DNA from: WARW01 sp964582365
GTDB lineage: Bacteria > Patescibacteriota > Microgenomatia > UBA12405
NCBI GenBank assembly: GCA_964582365.1
Contig: CAZOQV010000001.1
Location: 44,935 to 108,934, forward strand
Direction: 5' to 3'
Length of the DNA stretch: 64,000 nt
Below, one piece after another: positions 1-7,751 of this stretch; the first letter of the stretch is position 1, and every line of letters starts with the position of its first letter. Both the position numbers and the translations under genes were made by a program. The notes below the pieces were generated by a model. It was given only the letters and a program-made list of their open reading frames with translations. It ran no database searches and was not told where the DNA came from.

Positions 1-888
1 GCTCAAAAAATTAAATTTATTAATGATAATTTAAAAATTCCTCTACGAAACATTGCCGTTCTTTATCGAATGAACGCTCAGTCTCGTGTTTTGGAAGAAG
101 CTTTTTTACGCCAAACTATTCCCTATGTTTTGTTAGGTGGAACTCGTTTTTATGAACGGGCCGAGATTAAAGATATTTTATCTATGCTTCGTTATGCCAG
201 TGATCAGGCCGATCATATTTCAGAAGAGAGAATTGAAAAAGCTTTAGGTAAACGTAAAAAAGCCCATCTTCACGAACATATTAATAATATAGAGTTAGAC
301 AATCTTACCTCTCTTCAAATTTTAGAATCTTTGGTCATTAATTCTAATTACCTCGATAAATTTGATAGTAAAGATGAGGAAGATCAAAAAAGAATTGAAA
401 ACATCAAAGAATTAAAATCTGTCGCCGCTCAGTTTCCCCTTCTTACTGATTTTTTAGAAAATATAACCTTAGTCCAACAAGAATATTCTCTTCAAGAAAA
501 AAATAAGAAAAAAGAAAATCGTGACGGTGTTAAATTAATGACTCTTCATAGTGCTAAAGGTTTGGAATTTGAAGTGGTCTTTATGGTCGGTTTTGAAGAG
601 GGAATTTTGCCTCATTCCCGGTGTTTAATTGACGAATCCCAAATTGAAGAAGAACGCCGTCTTTGTTATGTTGGCATTACTCGTGCTAAAGATTATCTTT
701 GTATTTCTTATGCCACTCGTCGTTTATTTTTTGGTAAAAGTAGTCTAAATGAAGCCAGTCGATTTTTAGCCGATATCCCCAGTGAATTGGTTGAATTTGA
801 AGAAAGTTTGGAAATTATTCGTGATTATCGTCACCCCAAAAAATCCCAAAACGATGATGATATCATTTATGACCCTGATATTTATTAA
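1..888 (+). CDS. UvrD/PcrA-type DNA helicase, C-terminal part (5' end outside window)
   Basis: The reading frame is open from base 1 and ends with TAA at 886-888, so only the last 295 residues of a superfamily 1A 3'-5' DNA helicase are present. Visible motifs are the motif V region (TLHSAKGLEFEVVF, near bases 538-580), followed by the typical GILPHSR, and motif VI (CYVGITRAKDYL, near 664-700), which contacts nucleotide. The family unwinds DNA in nucleotide excision repair, mismatch repair and replication restart. The C-terminal tail after the helicase core is short and ends in an acidic run rich in Asp and Tyr. Walker A and motif II would lie upstream of the window. UvrD versus PcrA versus Rep cannot be settled from this fragment. 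A different, nuclease-fused UvrD-like gene lies at 8376. Confidence 0.93.
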   Translation, partial: AQKIKFINDNLKIPLRNIAVLYRMNAQSRVLEEAFLRQTIPYVLLGGTRFYERAEIKDILSMLRYASDQADHISEERIEKALGKRKKAHLHEHINNIELDNLTSLQILESLVINSNYLDKFDSKDEEDQKRIENIKELKSVAAQFPLLTDFLENITLVQQEYSLQEKNKKKENRDGVKLMTLHSAKGLEFEVVFMVGFEEGILPHSRCLIDESQIEEERRLCYVGITRAKDYLCISYATRRLFFGKSSLNEASRFLADIPSELVEFEESLEIIRDYRHPKKSQNDDDIIYDPDIY

Positions 889-893
889 CCTGA

Positions 894-899
894 TAAAAT
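894..899 (+). promoter_or_regulatory. -10 box TAAAAT, leaderless start of cupin gene
   Basis: TAAAAT lies 5 bases before the ATG at 905, with no Shine-Dalgarno, so transcription should begin at or next to the start codon. No clear -35 is seen. Confidence 0.5.
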
Positions 900-904
900 A
901 ACTC

Positions 905-1243
905 ATGGAAATAACCAAAAAAGAACAATCTCAAGTTTTTCATAATGGCAACGTAACTGCTCATGAATATCCAACAAAAAATAAAAACATTAGTGGCGGT
1001 TTTGTTGAGATAAGAGGCCGACATCCAGAGAAAGGTTGGATTTGTAACCAAGAGTGTACAGAATTAGTTTTTATTACCAAAGGATCTGTTACCTTAACTA
1101 CTGAGAAAGAATCTGTTTTCCTAAATGAAATGGATCAAGTAATTATTAATCCAAAAGAAAGATATTATTGGGATGGTAATTGTGTTGCTTTTGTTCCCTC
1201 TACTCCTCCATGGACTCCAGAACAAACTGAAATTGTTGAATAA
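905..1243 (+). CDS. Small cupin-fold protein
   Basis: A 112-residue protein with the look of a single cupin beta-barrel: a run of short beta strands with a central segment around residues 53-85 (ELVFITKGSVTLTTEKES, then a turn and QVIINPKERYYWDGN). Cupins of this size bind a metal or small sugar-like ligands, or act as isomerases. The usual two-histidine metal motif is not complete here, so ligand and activity are unknown. It follows the helicase gene by 16 bases but has its own -10 box (894-899), and it precedes a YdcF-like gene by 12 bases. The cupin call rests on fold pattern only. Confidence 0.6.
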   Translation: MEITKKEQSQVFHNGNVTAHEYPTKNKNISGGFVEIRGRHPEKGWICNQECTELVFITKGSVTLTTEKESVFLNEMDQVIINPKERYYWDGNCVAFVPSTPPWTPEQTEIVE

Positions 1244-1255
1244 AAAACTAACTTT

Positions 1256-1885
1256 ATGACAAAAAATATCAAAGAATTAATCTCTATTATCTTTGATTGG
1301 TTAGCCATAAAAGACCCTCTTGAAAAATCAGATTTAATTTTCGTTTTTGGTGGGCCTACTTTGAGCCAAGTTAAAAAAGCCAGACAAATTTTTGATCAAG
1401 ATTTTGCTCCTTATATTATAGTTACCGGCAACACTGGTACTTTTAATAATCCAGATTGGAATAAGCCTATCGCTAATATTTTTTGTGATTTTTTAGTCGA
1501 AAACAAAGTTAATCCAGAGAATATTTTAGTTCAAAATAGTTCAATGAATACTTTGGAAGATGTTACTTTTTCTATTCCTATTATCAAAGCCAAAATCCAG
1601 AATTTTAAAAAAGTAATTTTGGTTTCTAATCCGATGCACCAACGTCGTTGTTTTGCTACTTTCAAAAAACAATTTCCTTTCAAGGTTGAAATCATTAATC
1701 AAGCCGGTGATGAACCAGATCTTACCAAAGCTGATGAACAAGAAATTATTTCAATTGGCACTAGGTGCCTTCAAGAATATGAAAGATTGATAAAATATTC
1801 ACAGAAAGGCGATATTGAAACTAGTATAATTCCTGAAAAGGTAACTAACGCTTATATTCAATTAAAAAATATTTTAGGCGTCTAA
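1256..1885 (+). CDS. YdcF-like (DUF218) protein
   Basis: This 209-residue protein matches the DUF218/YdcF pattern. An early strand and loop (DLIFVFGGPT, about residues 26-35) is followed by an IIVTGNTG loop (about 60-67), a conserved Asn-Thr segment (NSSMNTLEDV, about 96-105) and KVILVSNPMHQRRC (about 119-132). The family has a Rossmann-like fold; several members are envelope-linked (SanA, ElyC) and E. coli YdcF binds S-adenosylmethionine, but no reaction is firmly known. No N-terminal membrane segment is seen, so this copy looks cytoplasmic. It sits between a cupin gene and a FemAB-like gene with tight spacing (12 and 6 bases), which suggests one transcription unit, perhaps envelope-related. 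Confidence 0.75.
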   Translation: MTKNIKELISIIFDWLAIKDPLEKSDLIFVFGGPTLSQVKKARQIFDQDFAPYIIVTGNTGTFNNPDWNKPIANIFCDFLVENKVNPENILVQNSSMNTLEDVTFSIPIIKAKIQNFKKVILVSNPMHQRRCFATFKKQFPFKVEIINQAGDEPDLTKADEQEIISIGTRCLQEYERLIKYSQKGDIETSIIPEKVTNAYIQLKNILGV

Positions 1886-1891
1886 TTAATT

Positions 1892-2935
1892 ATGTCCACT
1901 AAGATTCTTACTATTAAAGACAAAGAAATCTACAATTCGAAAATAATTCATCCAGTTCAAACGTGGGATTGGGGAGATTTTCAAATTTCTCAAGGTCACA
2001 CAGTTTATCGTCTCGGTGTTTTCAATAATGATGACAAAATAATTTCCGCCTATTCCATCAGTTTTCATAAAGTTCCCAAAACTAAATTTTCTATTGGCAC
2101 TATTCTCCGTGGCCCAGAAATTGATGATGAAACCATTAAAAAAGTTACTGAAATTGCCCAACAAGAAAATGCTATTTTTGTTAAATTCGAACCAAATGTT
2201 ATTTATCAAAAATTTGACAATTTAAATAATAAATCTCTTATTTTTCCAAAACCAGATTTTAAACATCTAAAAAAATCACCCAAGGTTGCCTTTTATCCAT
2301 TCACTTACATAGTTGATTTAACTAAAACCGAAACTGAAATTTTAGAATCAATGCACTCCAAAACTCGCTACAATATCCGAGTTGCTAACCGTTATGGTGT
2401 TGAAATTAAAGAACAAACTGACGATCAAGGCTTTGAAATTTATTTAAAACTTCTCCTTGCCACCACTAAACGCCAAGGGTTTTATTTACACACCGAAAAA
2501 TATCATCGTGATTTATGGAAGAAATTAAAGAAAACTGGCATGATTCATATTATGTTGGCTTCTTATGATAATCAAGTTATTTCCGCTTTTATGATTTTTA
2601 ATGTCAAAGATCAATTATTTTATCCATATGGTGCGTCTCTCGATATTAATCGCCAAGTTATGGCTCCGACTCTTTTAATGTGGGAAGTAATTAAACTTGG
2701 TCAAAAATTAAAATGTTCGACTTTTGATATGTGGGGTTGTCTTGGTCCTCACGCCAAAGAAACTGAAAATGGTTATGGTTTTCACCGATTTAAACAAGGA
2801 TTTGGTGGTGAACTTAATGAATATGTTGGTACTTACGATTTAATCATCAACCCGACTTTATATAAAATTTACAATTCAGTTGATAAAATTCGCTGGAAAC
2901 TTCTCCGTCTCAAAGCCTCAATTTTAAGAAAATAA
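1892..2935 (+). CDS. FemAB/FemX-like aminoacyltransferase (GNAT fold)
   Basis: A 347-residue protein resembling the peptidoglycan-bridge FemAB/FemX family, which uses aminoacyl-tRNA to attach amino acids to the stem peptide of lipid-linked peptidoglycan precursors. Signs are the N-terminal WDWGDFQISQGHTVYRLG segment, IYQKF and KHLKKSPKVAFYP stretches, the central KTRYNIRVANRYGVEI typical of FemX (about residues 160-175), and the second GNAT half with SAFMIFNVKDQLFYPYGAS and MWGCLGPH followed by GFHRFKQGFGGE near residues 290-310. Length fits the family (330-420). The gene is the last of a tight plus-strand group and is followed by a long hairpin (2937-2998). Substrate amino acid cannot be told from sequence. 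Confidence 0.85.
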   Translation: MSTKILTIKDKEIYNSKIIHPVQTWDWGDFQISQGHTVYRLGVFNNDDKIISAYSISFHKVPKTKFSIGTILRGPEIDDETIKKVTEIAQQENAIFVKFEPNVIYQKFDNLNNKSLIFPKPDFKHLKKSPKVAFYPFTYIVDLTKTETEILESMHSKTRYNIRVANRYGVEIKEQTDDQGFEIYLKLLLATTKRQGFYLHTEKYHRDLWKKLKKTGMIHIMLASYDNQVISAFMIFNVKDQLFYPYGASLDINRQVMAPTLLMWEVIKLGQKLKCSTFDMWGCLGPHAKETENGYGFHRFKQGFGGELNEYVGTYDLIINPTLYKIYNSVDKIRWKLLRLKASILRK

Positions 2936-2936
2936 A

Positions 2937-2998
2937 AACGGCCAAAAATTAAAACAAAAAATACTAATTAGTATTAAATGTTTTAGCCTTTAGCCGTT
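2937..2998. terminator. Long imperfect hairpin between convergent genes
   Basis: Outer arms AACGGC (2937-2942) and GCCGTT (2993-2998), a middle pair AAAACA / TGTTTT, and an inner palindrome AATACTAATTAGTATT. It lies just after the FemAB-like stop, between convergent genes, so a role as terminator or 3'-end stabiliser is likely. No strong U-tract follows on the plus strand. Confidence 0.45.
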
Positions 2999-3004
2999 GG
3001 TAGC

Positions 3005-3032
3005 GTCTATACAAAAAGTTAAAAAAATAGAC
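3005..3032 (-). terminator. Hairpin downstream of minus-strand gene 3045..3356
   Basis: Arms GTCTAT (3005-3010) and ATAGAC (3027-3032) enclose an A/T-rich loop that reads as T-rich on the minus strand. It sits 12 bases past the stop of the minus-strand gene. Weak terminator candidate. Confidence 0.35.
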
Positions 3033-3044
3033 ACCTGGACATCT

Positions 3045-3356
3045 TTAATCTTTTACAACCTCACAACATTTTTCTGCAAAAATAAATTCATCAAACATAA
3101 GGTCATCATTTTTTTTCCACCACTTGGCAGCTTTTTCATTAGTTGCAGCAATAGCTTTCATAGCTGTCTCATGGGATATTCTGTAGCCTCCGATGTTTTC
3201 ATTATCGTTTCTTCTCATATAATCTACCTGAAAAAAATCTGTATTATCATCGCTAAGGTCTTGTATACCAAGTGTATCCAATTCAAGGTTAACCCATGCT
3301 TCTCTAACCCATTTTGGAGGTTCACCTGTCGGCGTAGAAACAATTCGAATTTTCAT
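3045..3356 (-). CDS. Hypothetical protein, 103 residues
   Basis: I do not recognise this family. The protein starts MKIRIVSTPTGEPPKWVREA, is mixed alpha/beta by eye, has no signal peptide or membrane span, and contains many charged residues plus two adjacent Cys near the C-terminus (EKCCEVVKD). The ATG at 3356 is preceded by an AGGGAT Shine-Dalgarno-like site about 6-8 bases upstream, unlike most genes in this window. This supports the minus-strand reading over the longer opposite-strand frame covering 2997-3425, whose protein is Cys/Phe/Ile-rich and looks like an antisense shadow. It could be a small accessory gene. Function unknown. Confidence 0.6.
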   Translation of the reverse strand: MKIRIVSTPTGEPPKWVREAWVNLELDTLGIQDLSDDNTDFFQVDYMRRNDNENIGGYRISHETAMKAIAATNEKAAKWWKKNDDLMFDEFIFAEKCCEVVKD

Positions 3357-3435
3357 CTTTTATCCCTGCTTTATTTCAATGTACTTTTTGTATCAAAGTA
3401 TAACATAGTGTCCTACAATCAATAATAAAAATAAT

Positions 3436-3816
3436 TTATTCTTCAACCACCACTTTATCAGTCGAAATACTTGGTGAATGAATTGAAATTGTTTCGCAAT
3501 TTTCCAAAAATTCGACTTTAACCACATTATTAACATCAATAAAAATAAATTCTCCCGTTTTTACCAAAACCATCTTGTCATTAATCAAATAATTTGCCTT
3601 ACCTTTAAGCATAATATTCACCTCAACTTTTTTCTGATGATAATGTTTTTTACAAATATGACCTTTTTCATGTTTAGCAAATTGAATTTCTAAATCATCA
3701 GTTTTACACGGATTGTCTTCTTCAAAAAATGATCCTACAAACCAACCTCTAGTTTTTTCAAAATCACTCATCTTTCCGCTAAAAAATTTTCCATTTCCCA
3801 ATTTTTTTGTATCCAT
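3436..3816 (-). CDS. Cupin-2-like protein
   Basis: A 126-residue protein with a metal-binding cupin motif: HICKKHYHQKKVEVNIMLKG (about residues 56-75) supplies His residues and a Glu in the usual order, followed by a second strand set (KMVLVKTGEFIFIDVNNVVK). Start chosen at the ATG at 3816 (MDTKKLGNG), which fits the fold better than a 12-residue upstream extension that is hydrophobic and A/T-derived; a minus-strand TATAAT at 3827-3832 lies 10 bases before it. Cupins of this type are often sugar-nucleotide or mannose-6-phosphate isomerase-like, or simple ligand-binding proteins; the substrate is not determinable. It is divergent from gatC. Confidence 0.75.
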   Translation of the reverse strand: MDTKKLGNGKFFSGKMSDFEKTRGWFVGSFFEEDNPCKTDDLEIQFAKHEKGHICKKHYHQKKVEVNIMLKGKANYLINDKMVLVKTGEFIFIDVNNVVKVEFLENCETISIHSPSISTDKVVVEE

Positions 3817-3867
3817 ATTTAAAAAAATTATAACATTTTTACTAAAAACCAATTTGAAAAAATAAGG

Positions 3868-3873
3868 TAAAAT
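3868..3873 (+). promoter_or_regulatory. -10 box TAAAAT, leaderless start of gatC
   Basis: TAAAAT ends 5 bases before the gatC ATG at 3879. No Shine-Dalgarno is present, so the gatCAB mRNA is probably leaderless. Confidence 0.55.
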
Positions 3874-3878
3874 ACACT

Positions 3879-4178
3879 ATGTCTTCGCCAAAGATTTCTC
3901 TAACTGAATTACAACACATCGCCAAATTATCACGTCTGGAAATTGACCCCAAAAAACAAAATGAATTAGCAGACCAATTATCAGAAACCGCCAATTATAT
4001 TGATGTTTTAAAAGAATTAAATACCGCCGATATCAATCCCACTTCTCAAGTTAACAACAAACACAATGTTTTGCGTCAGGATGTCATTGAAGATTCACTA
4101 AGCCAAACTGATGCTTTGTCTCAGGCTCCAGAAACTTATAATGGTTATTTTAAAACCGCCGCCACCATTAAAAAATAA
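3879..4178 (+). CDS. gatC: Asp-tRNA(Asn)/Glu-tRNA(Gln) amidotransferase subunit C
   Basis: A 99-residue GatC, which wraps around and stabilises the GatA-GatB interface of the tRNA-dependent amidotransferase. The family pattern is clear: ISLTELQHIAKLSRLEID near the N-terminus, the central IDVLKELNTADINPTSQV, then LRQDVIEDSLSQTDALSQAP and the Tyr-Phe tail (YNGYFKTAATIKK). Length is normal (about 95-100). The stop is 2 bases before the gatA ATG, and gatB overlaps gatA, so gatC-gatA-gatB form one operon. With all three subunits present, the cell probably makes Gln-tRNA (and/or Asn-tRNA) by the indirect route from Glu-tRNA(Gln) or Asp-tRNA(Asn). Confidence 0.95.
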   Translation: MSSPKISLTELQHIAKLSRLEIDPKKQNELADQLSETANYIDVLKELNTADINPTSQVNNKHNVLRQDVIEDSLSQTDALSQAPETYNGYFKTAATIKK

Positions 4179-4180
4179 TT

Positions 4181-5572
4181 ATGTCCAATTTAAATAAATT
4201 AAACTTATTAGAAGCCGTCGAGGGGATTAAAAATAAAAAATTTACTTCCATTGAATTAGTAACTGATTGTTTTGCCCAAATTGAAAAACTAGAACCAACT
4301 CTAAATTCTTTTGTCACTCTTTGTAAAGAAGACGCTTTCAAAAAATCAGAAAATATAGATTTTACCCAACCTTTGGCTGGAATTCCTATTGCTATTAAAG
4401 ATAATTTTTGTATTAAAGGTGTCAAAACCACCGCTTCCTCTAAACTTTTAGAAAATTATCAAGCCCAATATACTGCCACTGTTGTCGACCGTCTAGAAAA
4501 AGCCGGCGCCATTGTTATTGGCAAAACCAACATGGATGCCTGGGCTCACGGTTCTTCAACTGAAACTTCTGATTTTGGTTCAACCAAAAATCCTTGGAAT
4601 CCAAATCACTTACCAGGAGGATCTTCTGGTGGCTCTGCTGCCGCTGTCGCTTCTGATGAAGTTACCACCTCAATTGGTTCCGAAACTGCCGGTTCTATCC
4701 GTCAGCCGGCCGCTTGGTGCGGTATGGTTGGTCTTAAGCCAACTTATGGTCGTGTCAGTCGTTATGGTGTCATTGCCATGGCTTCATCTATGGATTCTCC
4801 CGGTCCAATCACTAAAACTGTCGATGATGCCGCTTTGCTTTTATCCATAATTTCTGGCCATGATCCAAAAGATGCTACCAGTATTGACCAACCATCTTGG
4901 TCAATACCAAAATCTTTAACCGATTTAAAAGGTTTAAAAATTGGTTTACCCAAACATTATTTCCCCAGAAATATTAAATCAGAAGTTAAACAAGCTGTCT
5001 TAGAGGCGGCTGAAACTCTTAAAAAACTTGGCGCCGAAATTATAGAGTTGGATGTTTTAGATCCAAAATATGCCATTGCTGTCTACACTATTTTACAGCG
5101 ATCCGAAGTCTCTTCAAATTTAGCCCGTTTTACTGGTATTCGTTATGGTCATGATCGTTCTTTTTTTGGCGATGAGGCCAAGAGGAGAATTATGCTTGGT
5201 ACTTACACTCTTTCCAGTGGTTATTACGACGCTCATTACATTAAAGCTCAACAAGTCAGAACTTTAATTATTGAAGATTTTAAAAAACAATTTCAAAAAG
5301 TCGATGCCATTATCGGTCCCACTTCTCCCACCACTGCTCTTGCTCTCGGTGCCACTGATGGTCAAGCTATGTTTGGTGAATTAGAAGATATGTTGGTGGA
5401 ACCATCAACTCTTGCCGGTCTTCCGGGAATTTCTCTTCCATGCGGATTTGCCGATGGCTTACCAATTGGCCTTCAAATAATTACACCTCAGCTTCGTGAA
5501 GATCTCGCCGTTCAAATCGCTCGTCTTTTTGAATCATCAACTGATTATCATTTACAAAAACCAAAATTATGA
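4181..5572 (+). CDS. gatA: Asp-tRNA(Asn)/Glu-tRNA(Gln) amidotransferase subunit A
   Basis: A 463-residue amidase-signature enzyme that hydrolyses glutamine and channels ammonia to GatB. The catalytic triad of the amidase family is in place: Lys73 in PIAIKDNF, the Ser-rich GGSSGGSAAAV loop (about residues 147-157), and the nucleophile-bearing GSETAGSIRQPAAWCG (about 166-181). The following GLKPTYGRVSRYGVIAMASS and the C-terminal TLAGLPGISLPCGF are also classical. Length is close to the usual 480. The gene begins 2 bases after gatC and overlaps gatB by 4 bases (ATGA), consistent with translational coupling and no Shine-Dalgarno. Confidence 0.97.
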   Translation: MSNLNKLNLLEAVEGIKNKKFTSIELVTDCFAQIEKLEPTLNSFVTLCKEDAFKKSENIDFTQPLAGIPIAIKDNFCIKGVKTTASSKLLENYQAQYTATVVDRLEKAGAIVIGKTNMDAWAHGSSTETSDFGSTKNPWNPNHLPGGSSGGSAAAVASDEVTTSIGSETAGSIRQPAAWCGMVGLKPTYGRVSRYGVIAMASSMDSPGPITKTVDDAALLLSIISGHDPKDATSIDQPSWSIPKSLTDLKGLKIGLPKHYFPRNIKSEVKQAVLEAAETLKKLGAEIIELDVLDPKYAIAVYTILQRSEVSSNLARFTGIRYGHDRSFFGDEAKRRIMLGTYTLSSGYYDAHYIKAQQVRTLIIEDFKKQFQKVDAIIGPTSPTTALALGATDGQAMFGELEDMLVEPSTLAGLPGISLPCGFADGLPIGLQIITPQLREDLAVQIARLFESSTDYHLQKPKL

Positions 5573-7017
5573 AAATCACACCCATAATTGGTCTTGAAGC
5601 CCACGTTGAACTAAAAACCAAATCAAAAATGTTTTGTAGTTGTAATGCCGAGCATTTTCACGCCGAACCAAACACCCACACCTGTCCAGTTTGTCTTGGT
5701 CTTCCAGGAGCACTACCAGTTCCCAATCAAGTCGCCTGTGAATCTTGTGTCAAATTAGGTTTAGCTCTTAATTGCGACATAAATCCAATTACTTTTTTTG
5801 AAAGAAAAAATTATTTTTATCCAGATTTAGCCAAAAGTTACCAGATAACTCAACTTCAAAAACCTTTTTCTATTAATGGCAAAATTACTATTGATGGTCA
5901 CGAAATTCGAATTAATCGCGCCCACATGGAAGAGGACACTGGTAAATCAGTTCATCAAAATGTTGATGGCCAAGATTCAACTTTAATTGATTTTAATCGT
6001 TCTGGAGTTCCGTTAGTTGAAATTGTTTCTGAGCCAGATATTGATTCAGCTGAACTTGCCAAAAAGTATTTACTCAAAATCCAACAAATTATCCGATACA
6101 TAGGCGTTTCCGATGCTGATATTGAAAAAGGCAGCATGCGTTGTGAACCAACCGTCAATTTAAAAATTGAAGATAATGGGGAAGTTTTTTACACCCCATT
6201 GGCCGAAATTAAAAATGTGGCTTCCTTAACTGGTGTTTTAAATGCCATAAATTACGAAATTAACCGTCAGACTGAAAATTTTAAAGAAACTCGTGAAGTA
6301 AAATCAAAAACCAACAAAACCACTCGAGGTTGGGATGCTAATAAAAATCAGACTTTTTTACAACGCGAAAAAGAAGGGTCGGCTGATTATCGTTATTTTC
6401 CTGAACCAGACATTCCGTCAATTGAATTTACTCAATCTCAAATTGAGGCGATTAAAAAAACTCTGCCAGAATTACCAGATCAAAAAATTATCAGATATAA
6501 AAAAGATTTTAGTTTAAATGATTATGATGCCACTCAAATAGCTGAAAATATTGATTTTTCTACTATTTATGAAACCGCCATTAGTCTTTCATCTTCTCCT
6601 GATTTTGCCAAATTCACCGCTAATTTATTTTTAGGTGCCATTAAAACTTACTTAAATGAAAATAGTGAAGAACTAGATGATCAAAAAATTAATCCTCAAT
6701 TTTTTCTTGATTTATTTACCTCTGTTTCCAAATCTGAAATTTCGGCCACTGTCGCCAAACAAGTCATTATCGACAGTTATAAGTCAGGTGAAAATCCAGT
6801 CGAAATTGCCAAAAGTAAGGGATTGCTTCAAGTTTCTGACTCTGGTGAAATTGAAAAAATTGCTACCGAAGTTATTTCTCAAAATCCAAAAGCAGTTGAA
6901 GATTACCAGAAAAATCCAGCTTCTATTGGCTTTTTAATTGGCCAACTCATGAAAGCCTCCAAAGGATCCGCCAATCCCCAACTCGCCAAAGAAATTTTAG
7001 AAAAATTATTAAAATAA
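5569..7017 (+). CDS. gatB: Asp-tRNA(Asn)/Glu-tRNA(Gln) amidotransferase subunit B
   Basis: A 482-residue GatB, the subunit that phosphorylates the misacylated Glu or Asp on tRNA and transfers ammonia to it. Visible features are GLEAHVELKTKSKMFCSC at the N-terminus, the zinc-type Cys set (CSC near residues 22-24 and CPVCLGLPG near 39-47), FERKNYFYPDLAKSYQITQ, the HMEEDTGKS loop, and DFNRSGVPLVEIVSEPD. The C-terminal half carries the helical and YqeY-like tRNA-binding domain, ending QNPKAVEDYQKNPASIGFLIGQLMKAS. Length is normal. It overlaps gatA by 4 bases and abuts the next gene, whose ATG directly follows the TAA. Confidence 0.97.
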   Translation: MKITPIIGLEAHVELKTKSKMFCSCNAEHFHAEPNTHTCPVCLGLPGALPVPNQVACESCVKLGLALNCDINPITFFERKNYFYPDLAKSYQITQLQKPFSINGKITIDGHEIRINRAHMEEDTGKSVHQNVDGQDSTLIDFNRSGVPLVEIVSEPDIDSAELAKKYLLKIQQIIRYIGVSDADIEKGSMRCEPTVNLKIEDNGEVFYTPLAEIKNVASLTGVLNAINYEINRQTENFKETREVKSKTNKTTRGWDANKNQTFLQREKEGSADYRYFPEPDIPSIEFTQSQIEAIKKTLPELPDQKIIRYKKDFSLNDYDATQIAENIDFSTIYETAISLSSSPDFAKFTANLFLGAIKTYLNENSEELDDQKINPQFFLDLFTSVSKSEISATVAKQVIIDSYKSGENPVEIAKSKGLLQVSDSGEIEKIATEVISQNPKAVEDYQKNPASIGFLIGQLMKASKGSANPQLAKEILEKLLK

Positions 7018-7569
7018 ATGACCAATTTTCCACTTACCGATATTGAAATCAAAGACATTGCTGAAAAATTAAAAAAACTCGAACCAGGTTTTTTACCTTT
7101 CGATCTTTTTTATCAATTCAATCGATTAAAAGTTACGATCACTATCGAAGTTGTTCCGCTTTGTTTTGATCCAGAAGGCAATGTATGTGTCGTTTTATTT
7201 GATCGTGGCCCCAACGATGCTTGGTGGCCTAATTTATATCACACCCCGGGAACTTGTTTAATTGACAGCGATATCCCAAAAGAAGACGAGTGGGGATTAC
7301 CAACTCGCGCTTTTGAAAGATTAAAAAATGGCGAATTAAAGGGAATTAATTTAATTAACGATCCTATTTTTGTTAATAATCTTAGTCATAAAGTTCGTCG
7401 CGGTCCCGAATCAGTTCATGTTTATATTCAAGAAGTTGACTATGAATCAGCAAAATCTTATCTTTTCCCAGTCTCAAATCTCCCCAAAAATATTTTAGAT
7501 CATCAAATAAATATGATTCAGAAATGTGCTTCTATTTTTAAAAACAAAAAATCTGCTAATATTAATTAA
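7018..7569 (+). CDS. Possible Nudix-fold protein with degenerate Nudix box
   Basis: A 183-residue protein whose beta-strand order and WPNLYHTPGTCLID segment (about residues 75-88) resemble the strand leading into the Nudix box (normally ending PGG), after a VEVVPLCFDPEGNVCVVLFDRG segment like the Nudix beta sheet. The canonical box REUxEExGU is not seen; instead there is EWGLPTRAFERLKNGELKG. If Nudix-related, it has probably lost or changed its metal-binding Glu residues. The ATG immediately follows the gatB stop, so it is co-transcribed and probably translationally coupled with gatCAB, but no functional link is evident. Assignment is tentative. Confidence 0.4.
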   Translation: MTNFPLTDIEIKDIAEKLKKLEPGFLPFDLFYQFNRLKVTITIEVVPLCFDPEGNVCVVLFDRGPNDAWWPNLYHTPGTCLIDSDIPKEDEWGLPTRAFERLKNGELKGINLINDPIFVNNLSHKVRRGPESVHVYIQEVDYESAKSYLFPVSNLPKNILDHQINMIQKCASIFKNKKSANIN

Positions 7570-7589
7570 ATAATAATTTAATCAATAAA

Positions 7590-7751
7590 ATGCCTGCTAA
7601 AAAAACCTCCCCAAAAAAACCTGCTAAAAAAACAGTCGCTAAAAAAATCACAGTTAAAAAAGTAACCTGTTGCAGTCAAAACCCAAATTTTTTAGTAGTC
7701 TTGCTTGCTACTTCTGTCATCGCTATCGTTTTTCTATTCTATTATCTCTAA
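7590..7751 (+). CDS. 53-residue Lys-rich peptide with C-terminal membrane helix
   Basis: Translation from ATG 7590 to TAA 7749-7751 gives a peptide starting MPAKKTSPKKPAKKT, with repeated Ala/Pro-Lys-Lys units resembling histone or HU tail sequence, a Cys pair (TCCSQ), then a single hydrophobic helix (FLVVLLATSVIAIVFLFYYL, residues 34-53) that ends the protein. It would be tail-anchored with a strongly basic cytoplasmic arm, which could hold nucleic acid or membrane phospholipid near the membrane. It follows the Nudix-like gene by 20 bases and overlaps the 3' end of the convergent HAD gene by 18 bases. Not a family I can name; the coherent amphipathic layout argues it is real. Confidence 0.6.
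   Translation: MPAKKTSPKKPAKKTVAKKITVKKVTCCSQNPNFLVVLLATSVIAIVFLFYYL

Noticed and set aside
2997..3425. 142-residue plus-strand frame opposite the 3045 gene
   Set aside because: Cys/Phe/Ile-rich composition typical of antisense frames, no promoter or Shine-Dalgarno, while the minus-strand gene has a Shine-Dalgarno-like site.
3468..3852. Upstream start at 3852 for the minus-strand cupin
   Set aside because: Adds a 12-residue hydrophobic stretch over the promoter-like region; ATG 3816 starts the fold.
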